A DNA stretch of 64,000 nucleotides, taken from the NCBI GenBank assembly GCA_963810195.1, contig CAWEMO010000001.1, forward strand, positions 744,001-808,000. The letters are read 5' to 3'. Numbering within the stretch: position 1 is the stretch's first letter; each line of letters begins with the position of its first letter. A program made the translations under genes and the position numbers. Positions 41,914-50,549 of the stretch are shown one piece after another. Below the pieces are notes generated by a model that was given only the letters and a program-made list of their open reading frames with translations, searched no databases and had not been told where the DNA came from. The stretch is from Chersky-840 sp963810195. Lineage in GTDB: Bacteria > Actinomycetota > Acidimicrobiia > Acidimicrobiales > UBA8190.

Positions 41914-42675
41914 ATGGTCGCCCGCCTCCGACTCCCGTTCCGAAGCCGGTCGACGCGCCCGTCGGCCGATGCCATGACGCTCGGGGAGCACCTGGCCGAG
42001 CTGCGCCGCCGGGTCGTCATCTGTGTGCTCGCCTTCGCCGTCGGCGCCACCGTGGCGGCCGTCGTGTATCCGCAGATCCTGCACTTCCTGCAGGAGCCGT
42101 ACTGCCGGGTGGTGGGGCGCGGCAAGTGCCAGTTGTATGTGACCAGTCCGCTCGACCCGCTCGCCCTGCGTATCAAGCTGGCCGCCTACGGAGGGCTCTT
42201 CCTGGCGTCACCGGTCATCTTGTGGGAGCTGTGGCGCTTCATCACCCCCGGCCTGCATGCCAACGAGAAGCGCTACGCCGTCCCCTTCGTCGCCTCGTCG
42301 CTCTTGCTCTTCTGCCTGGGTGCGGTGTTGGCCTACCTGACGTTCCCGCACGCCCTGGGCTTCTTGGACCGCGTCGGCGGCCCCACGCTGAAGGAGATCT
42401 ACGACCCCAACAAGTACCTGAGCCTCATCGTGGCGCTCATGACCGTGTTCGGGCTCACCTTCGAGTTCCCGGTCATCCTCGTGTCGCTCGAGCTCGTCGG
42501 GGTGGTCTCGCCGGCCAAGCTGTCGTCCTGGCGGCGCTGGGCCATCGTCCTCATCGTCGTGTTCGCCGCCGTGATCACACCCAGCGGGGACCCGTTCTCC
42601 ATGCTGGCGTTGGCGGTGCCCTTGTACCTCTTCTACGAAGTGTCGATCGTCATCGGCAAGCTCCTGCGCCGTTGA
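41914..42675 (+). CDS. tatC: Sec-independent protein translocase TatC
   Basis: 253 residues, six membrane spans. MTLGEHLAELRRRVV is the N-terminal TatC signature with the Glu that reads the twin-arginine signal. SPLDPLALRIKLAAYGGLFLASPV and FGLTFEFPVILVSLELVGVV are characteristic. The first 20 residues are basic and unconserved; ATG 41974 (MTLGEH) is a possible alternative start. It forms the receptor core of the Tat translocon in the cytoplasmic membrane. Confidence 0.95.
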   Translation: MVARLRLPFRSRSTRPSADAMTLGEHLAELRRRVVICVLAFAVGATVAAVVYPQILHFLQEPYCRVVGRGKCQLYVTSPLDPLALRIKLAAYGGLFLASPVILWELWRFITPGLHANEKRYAVPFVASSLLLFCLGAVLAYLTFPHALGFLDRVGGPTLKEIYDPNKYLSLIVALMTVFGLTFEFPVILVSLELVGVVSPAKLSSWRRWAIVLIVVFAAVITPSGDPFSMLALAVPLYLFYEVSIVIGKLLRR

Positions 42676-42688
42676 GGCACCGCCCCCG

Positions 42689-44839
42689 GTGACGGCCGGA
42701 CCCGCCGGCGACGGCGCGCTTCGTGCCGGGGTGCTGGCGCGGTTGGGGTTCCCGCTCGACCCGTTCCAGGAAGCGGCCTTCGACGCCCTCGACGACGAAT
42801 GCTCGGTGCTGGTGTCGGCCCCGACGGGCTCGGGCAAGACCGTCGTCGCCGACTACGCGGTGGCCCGGGCGCGTGGTCGCGGTCTGCGCGCTTTCTACAC
42901 CACGCCGCTCAAGGCGCTGTCGAACCAGAAGTTTGCGGAGCTCACCGAGGTGTACGGCGCCGACGGGGTGGGTCTGCTCACCGGCGACGTGTCGCACCAG
43001 CCCGACGCGGCGGTGGTCGTCATGACCACAGAGGTCCTGCGCAACATGCTCTTCGCCCGCTCCCCGCAGCTGGCCGGACTCGGCCTGGTCGTACTGGACG
43101 AGGTGCACTACCTCCAGGACCCCTACCGCGGGTCGGTGTGGGAGGAGGTCCTCATCCTGGCCCCTCCGGAGGTCGTGTTCGTGTGCCTGTCGGCGACGGT
43201 GTCCAATGCCGGGGAATTCGGCGCCTGGGTCACCAGCGTGCGCGGTCGCACCGAGGTCATCGTGGAGCAGCACCGTCCCGTGGCGTTGCGCCATCACGTG
43301 GCCATCGCCGAAAAGGGGAGCCGGCGCGTCGACCTGGTGCCGCTGCTGCACGACGGCCGCCTCCACCCCCGGGCACTCGCCTTGGACCAACGCGTGGCGC
43401 GCCAGGCCCGGCGCCCCGGTGGCCTGCGTCACTCGCGCCTGGCGAGCCCGCGTCGCAGCGAGCTCGTCGAGGCCCTCGACGACCTGTCGATGCTGCCGGC
43501 GATCGTCTTCATCTTCTCGAGAGCGGCGTGCGACGCCGCCGTGGCCCAGTGCCTGTCCGACGGGATGCGCCTCACCGGTTCGGAGGAGCGGGCCGAGATC
43601 CGGAGGCGTTGCGAGGAGCACACCGAGGGCCTCCCCGACGAGGAGTTGCGCGTCCTCGGCTACGGCCCGTGGGCCGCGGGGCTCGAGGCGGGACTCGGAT
43701 CGCACCACGCCGGGCTCATCCCCGCCTTCCGGGAAGCGGTCGAGGATTGCTTCGCTTCCAACCTGTTGCGCGTGGTGTTCGCCACCGAGACGCTGTCGCT
43801 CGGCATCAACATGCCCGCCCGCACGGTGGTGATCGAGAGGCTCACCAAGATCCGCGAGCACGGGCGCAGCGGGCTGTCGTCGGGGGAGTACGCCCAGATG
43901 ACCGGCCGGGCCGGCCGGCGGGGGCTCGACTCGGTCGGGCACGCCGTGGTGGTGTGGTCCCCGCAGGTGTCGATGGCGGGCGTTGCTGCGCTGGCCACGT
44001 CGCCACCACCGGACCTCCGGTCGTCGTTCCGCCCCACCTACAACCTCGCCGTCAACCTGGTGAGGCGATACCGGGCCGATCAGGCGCACTACATCCTCGA
44101 CCGTTCCTTTGCGCAGTTCCTCGACAGTCGTCACCACCACGCGCTGTCGCGGCGCCTCGACCGGGCGCTCGCTCTGCTCGAGGACTTCGGGTACGTGGAC
44201 ATCGGCGCCTGGCGTCTCACGTCCCGCGGGGCGGTCCTGGCCGGCATCTACCACGAGTCGGACCTCCTCGTCGCCGAGGCGCTTGCCGAGGGGCTCTTCG
44301 ACGGGCTCGACCCACCGGAGCTGGCGGCCGTCGTGTCTTCGTGCACGTTCGAGACCCGGCCCGGGCGGGCGCCGAGCCCGTCGCGCCCTCCCCGGGCGGT
44401 GCGCCCGAGGCTCGAGTCCCTGGCGCAGGTGGCGCAGAGCCTGCGGGACCACGAGCAGGCGTCGAACCTCCCGCGCACGCGCGCGCCCGACGACGGCTTC
44501 GCCGACGTGGCGTGGCGCTGGGCGCGTGGGCAACGACTCGAGCACGTCCTCGAGCGCGCCGAGCTGGCGCCCGGCGACTTCGTCCGCAACGTGAAGCAGC
44601 TGGTCGACCTGCTGCGCCAGCTGGCGGTGGTGGGCCGACCCGACACGGCGGCCGCGGCCCGCCGGGCGGCCGAGTGGCTCCAGCACGGCGTGGTGGCCGC
44701 GTCGTCGGCCCCGGCCGCGCCCGCGGAGTCGTCGGCCCCGGCCGCGCCCGCGGAGTCGTCGGCCCCGGCCGCGCCCGCCGGGCACGGGGCCGGCCCATCC
44801 CCTCCCGGGCGCGGCCACCGAGGGTCTCGGGGCAGGTAA
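42689..44839 (+). CDS. helY: Ski2-like DEAD/DEAH-box helicase HelY
   Basis: 716 residues. Walker A SAPTGSGKT at 43-51, DEVH at 137-140, SAT motif LSATVSN, GSHHAGLIPAFRE, ATETLSLGINMPA and the QMTGRAGRRGLD motif VI. This places it with HelY of mycobacteria, related to Mtr4/Ski2 RNA helicases. It is shorter than mycobacterial HelY (about 900), and its last 30 residues are Ser/Ala/Pro repeats. The tatA-tatC-helY order is conserved in actinobacteria. Role: ATP-driven RNA or DNA unwinding; substrate not known. GTG 42689 is 13 bases after tatC. Confidence 0.92.
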   Translation: MTAGPAGDGALRAGVLARLGFPLDPFQEAAFDALDDECSVLVSAPTGSGKTVVADYAVARARGRGLRAFYTTPLKALSNQKFAELTEVYGADGVGLLTGDVSHQPDAAVVVMTTEVLRNMLFARSPQLAGLGLVVLDEVHYLQDPYRGSVWEEVLILAPPEVVFVCLSATVSNAGEFGAWVTSVRGRTEVIVEQHRPVALRHHVAIAEKGSRRVDLVPLLHDGRLHPRALALDQRVARQARRPGGLRHSRLASPRRSELVEALDDLSMLPAIVFIFSRAACDAAVAQCLSDGMRLTGSEERAEIRRRCEEHTEGLPDEELRVLGYGPWAAGLEAGLGSHHAGLIPAFREAVEDCFASNLLRVVFATETLSLGINMPARTVVIERLTKIREHGRSGLSSGEYAQMTGRAGRRGLDSVGHAVVVWSPQVSMAGVAALATSPPPDLRSSFRPTYNLAVNLVRRYRADQAHYILDRSFAQFLDSRHHHALSRRLDRALALLEDFGYVDIGAWRLTSRGAVLAGIYHESDLLVAEALAEGLFDGLDPPELAAVVSSCTFETRPGRAPSPSRPPRAVRPRLESLAQVAQSLRDHEQASNLPRTRAPDDGFADVAWRWARGQRLEHVLERAELAPGDFVRNVKQLVDLLRQLAVVGRPDTAAAARRAAEWLQHGVVAASSAPAAPAESSAPAAPAESSAPAAPAGHGAGPSPPGRGHRGSRGR
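44702..44779 (+). repeat. 27-bp coding repeat at the 3' end of helY
   Basis: A 27-bp unit beginning TCGTCGGCCCCGG occurs at 44702-44728 and 44729-44755 and, lacking its last bases, at 44756-44779. It encodes SSAPAAPAE units in a disordered tail. Confidence 0.85.
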
Positions 44840-44889
44840 CCGGGGGTCCGCCACCCCGGCGCCAGGCCGGTCGTAGTGTTGCCGGGGCC

Positions 44890-46512
44890 ATGTTCCCCTA
44901 CGCCGAGGAGACCTTCACCGCGGACGAGGTCGAGGTCCTGCGCCGTTACGTCACCAACGTGGAGGGGCCGGTATTCGCCCTGGTGAACCTGCCCGAGGTC
45001 GTGAAGGGTGCGCTCTTCGCCCGCTACTCCCGTTCGGCCAAGAGCCTCCGGCGCCTGTTCATCGACGAGTTCGTGGGCGAGCTCGACGTGAGCGGGGACG
45101 CCGGCGTGGACGCCACCATGGGACTGCGACGCGCCGAAGAGCTCTACGACCGGGTGTTCCTCGAGTACGGCGACGACTCGGTGGCTCAGCTCGGCGGCGT
45201 GCATCTCGCGTGCGAGCAGGCATCGAACGTGCTGACCAAGGTGCTCGAGTGGGGCCGCCTCATGGCGTACCTCGAGCAGTCCACCCGCTACGTGCCCTAC
45301 GACAGTCGCCTCAGCACCGGCCACTACCGTTACCACCGCGATCCCGAGGTGCTCGAGTCCTCGGTCGGAGCACGCTACGTCGGGGACATGGACCGCATGT
45401 TCGACACCTACGCGACGTCGCTGCCGGAGCTCCAGGCGTGGCTCACCCGACGCTTCCCCCAACGTGCCGGTGACTCGGACTTCGTGTACCGCCAGTCGAT
45501 CCGGGCCAAGGCACTCGACGCGCTGAGGGGCCTGCTTCCCGCCGCGTCGCTGTCGAACGTCGGCATCTACGGGACCGGCCAGTCGTACGAGATGTTGCTG
45601 CTGCGTATGCGCGCCCATCCGCTCCCCGAGGCGCGGCGCTACGCGCAGCTCATGCTCGAGGAACTGCGCAAGGTCATCCCCTCGTTCCTCCAGCGCGTCG
45701 ATATCCCCGAGCGCGGAGGCGTGTGGACCGAGTACCTGGGCGACACCGCCGCCGGCACCGAGGAGGTCGTGGCGCGTCTGTGGCCCGACGCGCGAGGCGC
45801 GCCTTCGGAGCAGGCGTCGAGCGTGCGCCTGGTGGACTGGGACCCCGAAGGGGAGGACAAGGTCATCGCGGCCATCTGCTACCCCCGCACCTCCTGGTCG
45901 GACCAGGAGGTCCTACGCCGGGTGCGGGCCCTAGGCGCCGAGGACCGCCGCTCGGTCCTGGCCGCCTATGTGGGCGATCGCGTCAACCGGCGTCACCGCC
46001 CGGGCCGGGCCTTCGAGCGCACCGAGTACCGGTTCGACGTGGTCTCGGACTACGGGGCCTTCCGGGACCTGCAGCGTCACCGCATGCTCACCATCGAATG
46101 GCAGGAGCTCGGCCCCGGGTTGGGATACGAGATGCCCGACACCGTTGCCGAGGCGGGGCTCGCCGAGCGCTACGAGAGGACGATGGCCCGGTCGGCCGAC
46201 CTGTACCAGGTCATGGCGCGCATCTGTCCCGCGCAGGCGTCGTATGCCGTGGCGCTCGCGTTCCGCATTCGCTATGCGATGCAGATGAACGCCCGCGAGG
46301 CCATGCACGTATTGGAGCTGCGGTCCGGGGAACAGGGCCACCCCGCGTACCGCGTCGTCGCGCAGGACATGCACCGACTCATCGCCGAGCACGCCGGGCA
46401 CCGGCTCATCGCCGAGGCCATGGGATTTGTGGACCATGCAGCATACGACCTCGAGCGCCTCGGCTCCGAGAAACGTGCCGAGGCCCGTCGTTCCGCAGTC
46501 GGGCCGAGCTGA
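44890..46512 (+). CDS. Tandem ThyX-fold protein (FAD-dependent thymidylate synthase-like)
   Basis: 540 residues, about twice a standard ThyX. Both halves look ThyX-like: the N-half has ARYSRSAKSLRRLF and FLEYGDDSVAQLGG; the C-half has DYGAFRDLQRHRMLTIEW and ELRSGEQGHPAYR. The catalytic signature RHRxxSxNExSxR is degraded in both (RYSRSAKSLRR and RHRMLTIEWQELG), so thymidylate synthesis is doubtful; databases often label such proteins ThyX. FAD or nucleotide binding is possible. ATG 44890 with TAGTGT at 44874-44879. The upstream same-frame sequence lies inside helY and is not coding. Confidence 0.75.
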   Translation: MFPYAEETFTADEVEVLRRYVTNVEGPVFALVNLPEVVKGALFARYSRSAKSLRRLFIDEFVGELDVSGDAGVDATMGLRRAEELYDRVFLEYGDDSVAQLGGVHLACEQASNVLTKVLEWGRLMAYLEQSTRYVPYDSRLSTGHYRYHRDPEVLESSVGARYVGDMDRMFDTYATSLPELQAWLTRRFPQRAGDSDFVYRQSIRAKALDALRGLLPAASLSNVGIYGTGQSYEMLLLRMRAHPLPEARRYAQLMLEELRKVIPSFLQRVDIPERGGVWTEYLGDTAAGTEEVVARLWPDARGAPSEQASSVRLVDWDPEGEDKVIAAICYPRTSWSDQEVLRRVRALGAEDRRSVLAAYVGDRVNRRHRPGRAFERTEYRFDVVSDYGAFRDLQRHRMLTIEWQELGPGLGYEMPDTVAEAGLAERYERTMARSADLYQVMARICPAQASYAVALAFRIRYAMQMNAREAMHVLELRSGEQGHPAYRVVAQDMHRLIAEHAGHRLIAEAMGFVDHAAYDLERLGSEKRAEARRSAVGPS

Positions 46513-46617
46513 GCCCGCCGGTTCCGGGCCTGCCGGGACGGGGCCCGGGCAGAAAAGCGTCGCCGTCGTGACCAGGGGAGATGGGCGAAGTTCCTGGTCG
46601 GTGCGGACAACGCTCGC

Positions 46618-46647
46618 TTGAGTCGTCGAGAGCGTCGCGCGTATTGT
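46618..46647 (+). promoter_or_regulatory. Two-box promoter ahead of a long leader
   Basis: TTGAGT at 46618-46623, an 18-base spacer, and TATTGT at 46642-46647, with a predicted start near 46654. A second -10-like box, TATGCT (46905-46910), lies close to the next gene. Confidence 0.5.
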
Positions 46648-46653
46648 GCGGCC

Positions 46654-46941
46654 AGTCCCAGACGCCCCTACTACTGCTCCGCTGGTGCACCGGCTGAGCG
46701 GGTGGCGAGGGGGGGATTGCTGTGAGAGGCGGAGGGTGGCCCGAGGGACCGAGTAGAGAACGTCCCCATCATGACCCCCGGCGGTGGCGCCGGTCTGGTG
46801 GGAGATGGCACCAAAGGTCCCCGGGCCCTGCCGCCCGCCGCACACCTGAGGGCGGGATCCCGGCACGGCGCGTCGCGATGGTCTGATCGACGGATTGGAG
46901 CCGATATGCTCCGCGCCGTCAGACGACCTAAAAGGGCAGAA
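46654..46941 (+). other. Long leader or small RNA region before the DUF4193 gene
   Basis: Part of the 429-base gene-free stretch 46513-46941. If transcription begins near 46654 the DUF4193 gene would have a leader of about 290 bases. It contains a run of seven G near 46711-46717 and a CCGCCC/GGGCGG stem near 46830-46855. It matches no riboswitch or stable-RNA family I know. An open frame crosses part of it, but its composition is not protein-like. Confidence 0.3.
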
Positions 46942-47421
46942 GTGGCCGACGACCTGGATGACGTGGCAGAACCCGAAGAGCTCGACACCGAGGAGCTCGC
47001 GGACCTAGCCGACGACGAGATGCTCGAGGAGGTGCTCGACGAGGAGGACCTCGACGAGGCCCTTGCCGACGACGATGACGATGTCGTCGCCGAAATCGAC
47101 GTCGTCGAGGAGGAGGACGCCGATGTGGTCGTCGTCCCCGTCGCGACGGTCACCACGGCGGAGGAGGGGGAGGAAGAAGAGGAGGAGGTCGACGACGAGG
47201 ACGTCGAGGCCAGCCTGGACGAGATCCTGAAAGAGCGCCTCGTCGTCGAGGAGGAGGAAGCCGAGGACGAGGAGGTCGTCGAGCCCGACGACCGCACCGA
47301 GGGAACAGAGCGGGTCCTCCCCAAACAACCCGACGAGTTCGTGTGCAGCTCGTGCTTCCTCGTCAAGCACTCCAGTCAGCTGGCCGATCCCGAAAAGGGG
47401 CTGTGCCGGGACTGCGTGTGA
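46942..47421 (+). CDS. DUF4193-family acidic protein with zinc ribbon-like end
   Basis: 159 residues from GTG 46942, chosen for AAAGGG five bases upstream. The first 120 residues are extremely acidic (long Asp/Glu runs). The end has PDEFVCSSCFLVKHSSQLAD...LCRDCV, a CxxC...CxxC zinc knuckle. This matches DUF4193, a conserved actinobacterial protein of unknown function. Acidic character plus a zinc knuckle suggests binding to a nucleic-acid-binding partner such as RNA polymerase; that is inference. Confidence 0.82.
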   Translation: MADDLDDVAEPEELDTEELADLADDEMLEEVLDEEDLDEALADDDDDVVAEIDVVEEEDADVVVVPVATVTTAEEGEEEEEEVDDEDVEASLDEILKERLVVEEEEAEDEEVVEPDDRTEGTERVLPKQPDEFVCSSCFLVKHSSQLADPEKGLCRDCV

Positions 47422-47461
47422 GAGACGCCGTCGTGCCACACCGGGAAGAGGAAGGCGCAAG

Positions 47462-48049
47462 GTGACCGAAGACAAGTCCCCGGGAGACCGGTTGCTCGAG
47501 CTCATGGTGTTCGGGCCGACGGGTCTGGCGGTGACCATCGTCGAGGAATTCCCCAAGCTCGTCGAAAAGGGCCGGCATCGCGTCGAGGGTCAGGTCCACA
47601 CGGCGCGCCTCGTCGGGCAGTTCGCGGTCCAGATGGGTCGTCGGCAACTCGAGCAGTCGCTCGGGCATCTCGCCTCTCGTCGTGATGACCACGAAACGCA
47701 GCACGAATCCGACCGTGCCGACGACAGCGGTGTGCCGGGACCGGGTCCGGGCCCCGAGGTGCGCGCCGCGAGCGCCGGGCCTTCCGCCGGCGCGGAAGCC
47801 GAGCCGGTCGCGGAGCCCCGCCCGCCGTCGGTGTGGCTCGGCGTCGGAGCCGGCAACGGCAGTGTCTCGCCCTCTTCCCTGGCCATCCCCGGCTACGACA
47901 GCCTCTCCGCGTCGCAGGTGGTGCAGCGTCTGGAGGGGCTGTCTCTGCCCGAGCTCGAAGAGGTCCGCGCCCATGAGGCGGCGCATCGGCAACGACGCAC
48001 GATCCTCCACCGAGTCGAGCAGCTGCTCGCCGGCGGGGGCGACGCGTAG
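47462..48049 (+). CDS. Hypothetical protein with conserved-looking ends
   Basis: 195 residues, GTG 47462. The N-terminal 65 residues (VFGPTGLAVTIVEEFPKLVEKGRHRVEGQVHTA region) are helical, and a Pro/Gly/Ala-rich linker follows. The last 50 residues, around IPGYDSLSASQVVQRLEGL and LPELEEVRAHEAAHRQRR, form two helices that look like a small interaction domain. It lies 40 bases after the DUF4193 gene, likely the same transcript. I cannot name a family for the whole protein. Confidence 0.65.
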   Translation: MTEDKSPGDRLLELMVFGPTGLAVTIVEEFPKLVEKGRHRVEGQVHTARLVGQFAVQMGRRQLEQSLGHLASRRDDHETQHESDRADDSGVPGPGPGPEVRAASAGPSAGAEAEPVAEPRPPSVWLGVGAGNGSVSPSSLAIPGYDSLSASQVVQRLEGLSLPELEEVRAHEAAHRQRRTILHRVEQLLAGGGDA

Positions 48050-48087
48050 CGCCGACGGGCCACGGAACGGGATTCGGGGCGTAGCCC

Positions 48088-48564
48088 GTGGAGGGCACCC
48101 GTCCCGCCCATCGCGAGGACGCCGAGCGGTGTGGCCAACTGTGTCGTGAGGCGCTCGACCAGCTGCAGCGGGCCCGGGGCGGGCCGCTGTTCGCCCGGCG
48201 CGAGACGGGGCTGATCGCCAAGGCGCTGTTGCGGCCCGGCGGCCTCGACAGGCTCCTGGCCGACCACCGGCGCCGGGTGATCGTCGGCACCGTTGACGAC
48301 GCGGTGGTGGGCATGGGCATGGGGCGGATCGACGAAGTGGGGGAGACCCGTCTCGGGATCGTCGACGTGTGGTACGTCGAGCCCGGCGCCCGTTGCGTGG
48401 GCGTCGGGGGAGCGCTGCTCGAGGACCTCGTGTCGTGGTTCGAGACTTCGGGATGCCGCGGCGTCGACGTCAGCGCGCTGCCCGGCGACCGCGAGACGAA
48501 GAACCTCCTCGAGGCGTCGGGCTTCAAGGCGCGTCTCATCACCATGCACCGCACCTTGGGGTGA
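48088..48564 (+). CDS. GNAT-family N-acetyltransferase
   Basis: 158 residues from GTG 48088. The GNAT fold is shown by the strand GIVDVWYVEPGARCVGVGGALLEDLV, in which the acetyl-CoA loop R/QxxGxG/A appears as CVGVGGA (one basic residue displaced), and by the C-terminal LLEASGFKARLITMHRTL. Substrate unknown. Its stop overlaps the start of the NUDIX gene (GTGA). Confidence 0.85.
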   Translation: MEGTRPAHREDAERCGQLCREALDQLQRARGGPLFARRETGLIAKALLRPGGLDRLLADHRRRVIVGTVDDAVVGMGMGRIDEVGETRLGIVDVWYVEPGARCVGVGGALLEDLVSWFETSGCRGVDVSALPGDRETKNLLEASGFKARLITMHRTLG

Positions 48565-48983
48565 CCGGGGTGCCGCCCGACGGTCCCGGCGCGCCGGTGG
48601 TGGCCGTGGGAGGCGTGGCGGTGCGCGACGGTGCGCTGCTTCTGGTGCGACGGGGGACCGAGCCCCAGGCGGGGCGGTGGACGGTCCCGGGGGGACACGT
48701 CGAGCCGGGCGAGACCCTGGCGTCGGCCGTCGAGCGCGAGCTGGGTGAGGAGACCGGCCTACGCGTGCGCTGCGGCCCGTTCCTGGGCTGGGCCGAGCGC
48801 CTCGGGCCGGGATATCACTTCGTCATCCTCGACTTCACCGTGTGGCTGCCCGACGACCCCGGTGTCACGGTGGCGGGAGGAGACGCCGCTGCCGTGGCCT
48901 GGGTCCCGCTGTCCCAGGTGCCCTCGGTTCCCCTCGTCGAAGGGTTGGAGGAATTCCTCCGGTCCCACGGCGTGATCGACTGA
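48561..48983 (+). CDS. NUDIX hydrolase
   Basis: 140 residues from GTG 48561, coupled to the GNAT gene. The Nudix box GGHVEPGETLASAVERELGE continues into ETGL, with all Gx5Ex7REUxEExGU positions filled. The following YHFVILDFTVWLP strand and the W-P-L-S-Q-V-P helix are usual for small ADP-ribose or nucleotide-sugar pyrophosphatases. The substrate cannot be inferred from sequence. Convergent with the next gene (27-base gap). Confidence 0.9.
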   Translation: MTGVPPDGPGAPVVAVGGVAVRDGALLLVRRGTEPQAGRWTVPGGHVEPGETLASAVERELGEETGLRVRCGPFLGWAERLGPGYHFVILDFTVWLPDDPGVTVAGGDAAAVAWVPLSQVPSVPLVEGLEEFLRSHGVID

Positions 48984-49010
48984 CCCTCGGGGCCGTCGCA
49001 CCCCCGAGCG

Positions 49011-50348
49011 TCACGCCCCCCGGGCACCCGTTGGAGTCGGCCGGCGCGGGCCGGGCGGCGGTGGGATGGGCAGCCCGAGGAGCCGGGCGAGCTCGGGGAC
49101 GAGGCCCGCGGCGCGACGCGCCGAAGATCGCAGCTCCTCCCCGGCCGACTCGGGGAGGCCGGCGGGCTTGACCGTGCGCCGCACGGGGGAGTCCACCACC
49201 GCGTCGAGCAACGTCTTCCACTCCGCCTCGGCGACGTCGGGCGCCATGGCGGCGCCGGCGGCCTCGGCCAGTCGGACGGCCAATTCGGCGGGGACGCGCG
49301 CGGCGGGCTCGGGCGGCCGGGAAGAGACCCGGAGCGCGTCGGCGACCCTGCCGCCGTCGAGCGCGGCGACGATTCGGGCCAACCACGACTCGCGCAGCGC
49401 GGTCACCCGCGTCTGCAGCGCGTCGCGCAACGCGGTCACCATCTCGCGGCCCTCGTCGTCGAGGTTGACCGTGGACGCCGACGCCACCACGGACCGCACC
49501 TCGCGCAGTGGGGCGTCCTTGCCCGCGTTGCGCGCCGCCACGGCACGGTCCTTCCACGCCGCCAGGTTCATGCGGGGCAGCAGCTCTTCGGCCAAGGTGA
49601 GCAGCGGCTCGGGCGACACCTCGGCGCGTCCTTCGGCCCGGGCGCGTGCGTTTTGCTCTTCGATGGCGTTGCGCACGGCGGGGATGCCGCCCCGCAACAG
49701 CTGCTCGGCCACGGGGAGCTGTTCGGGGCGCAGTTCGGCGAGGGCTGCGTTGCGATGGGTGGACACCGTCTGGAGCCGGCGGGGGCGTTCGGTGCGCTCG
49801 GGACGGGCGGGCCGTGCGCCCGCGGCCGCACGTGCGGTGGGTTCGGCGCGTTCCCCGGGCGCGGCGCGCTCGGGTCGGGGGGAGCGTTGCTCGCGACCCG
49901 GCCGGGCCTCGCGCCCGTGTCCGGCGCGCGGTGCGCCGCGCTCGTCACGCTGGGGCGTGCCGGGGGCGCCGTCGCGTCGCGGCGCGGGGCTGCGCCCGGA
50001 AGGGCTGCGCCGAGGACGCGCGCCTTCCGAGTCGAAGTCACGTCGCCGTCCACCGGGGGCGAGGACCACCGACACCCCGCCGGGGGCACTGTCGCGGCCG
50101 GACCCGATGATCTCGATGCGCGCCGCCTTGTCGACACGAGAGGCGTCTTTGGGCGCCTGGACCGACGTCACCACGATGCCGTCGATCTCGAATTCGGCCT
50201 CGGCGCGCAGGATGTCCCCGACCTTCACGCCCTCGGGGAGCAGAGAGGCCTCGAGCGAGCCGCGCGGCTGGCGGGCCCCGGGGGCGCGCCAAGTCCAGGT
50301 GCCGTCGTCACGGCTGCTGGTCAGCTCGATGTCGATCCTTCGCGTCAT
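49011..50348 (-). CDS. Hypothetical protein with Arg/Pro-rich linker
   Basis: 445 residues from ATG 50348; TAGCGT at 50365-50360 precedes it by 11 bases. The N-terminal 70 residues form a beta-rich domain (RRIDIELTSSRDDGTWTWRAPG, VKVGDILRAEAEFEIDGIVV). Residues about 90-200 are a basic disordered linker. The C-terminal 240 residues are helical (NAALAELRPEQLPVAEQLLRGG, then ALRDALQTRVTALRESW). The charge pattern suggests nucleic-acid or ribosome contact, but I recognise no family. Single gene, divergent from htrA. Confidence 0.65.
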   Translation of the reverse strand: MTRRIDIELTSSRDDGTWTWRAPGARQPRGSLEASLLPEGVKVGDILRAEAEFEIDGIVVTSVQAPKDASRVDKAARIEIIGSGRDSAPGGVSVVLAPGGRRRDFDSEGARPRRSPSGRSPAPRRDGAPGTPQRDERGAPRAGHGREARPGREQRSPRPERAAPGERAEPTARAAAGARPARPERTERPRRLQTVSTHRNAALAELRPEQLPVAEQLLRGGIPAVRNAIEEQNARARAEGRAEVSPEPLLTLAEELLPRMNLAAWKDRAVAARNAGKDAPLREVRSVVASASTVNLDDEGREMVTALRDALQTRVTALRESWLARIVAALDGGRVADALRVSSRPPEPAARVPAELAVRLAEAAGAAMAPDVAEAEWKTLLDAVVDSPVRRTVKPAGLPESAGEELRSSARRAAGLVPELARLLGLPIPPPPGPRRPTPTGARGA

Positions 50349-50549
50349 GGGGTCGGACCACGCTACCGTCGGCACCGACAGGGCGAGAACACGTCGTGCA
50401 GCTCGTGGTGGCGCCCGTGCGCGGTGTGTCTGTGGAGGTCCTGAGAATACGGCCTAAACGCGCCCGGGGCCCGTGTCCGGTCTCTAGTCTGACAGGGTCC
50501 GGGTTTCACCCGACCGGCATCTCGGTCCCGACGGAACAGGAGCGAACCG

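Noticed and set aside
42799..46512. One long frame fusing helY sequence to the ThyX-like protein
   Set aside because: The part before 44890 lies in the wrong frame inside helY and has Arg/Gly/Pro shadow composition; the protein clearly begins at ATG 44890.
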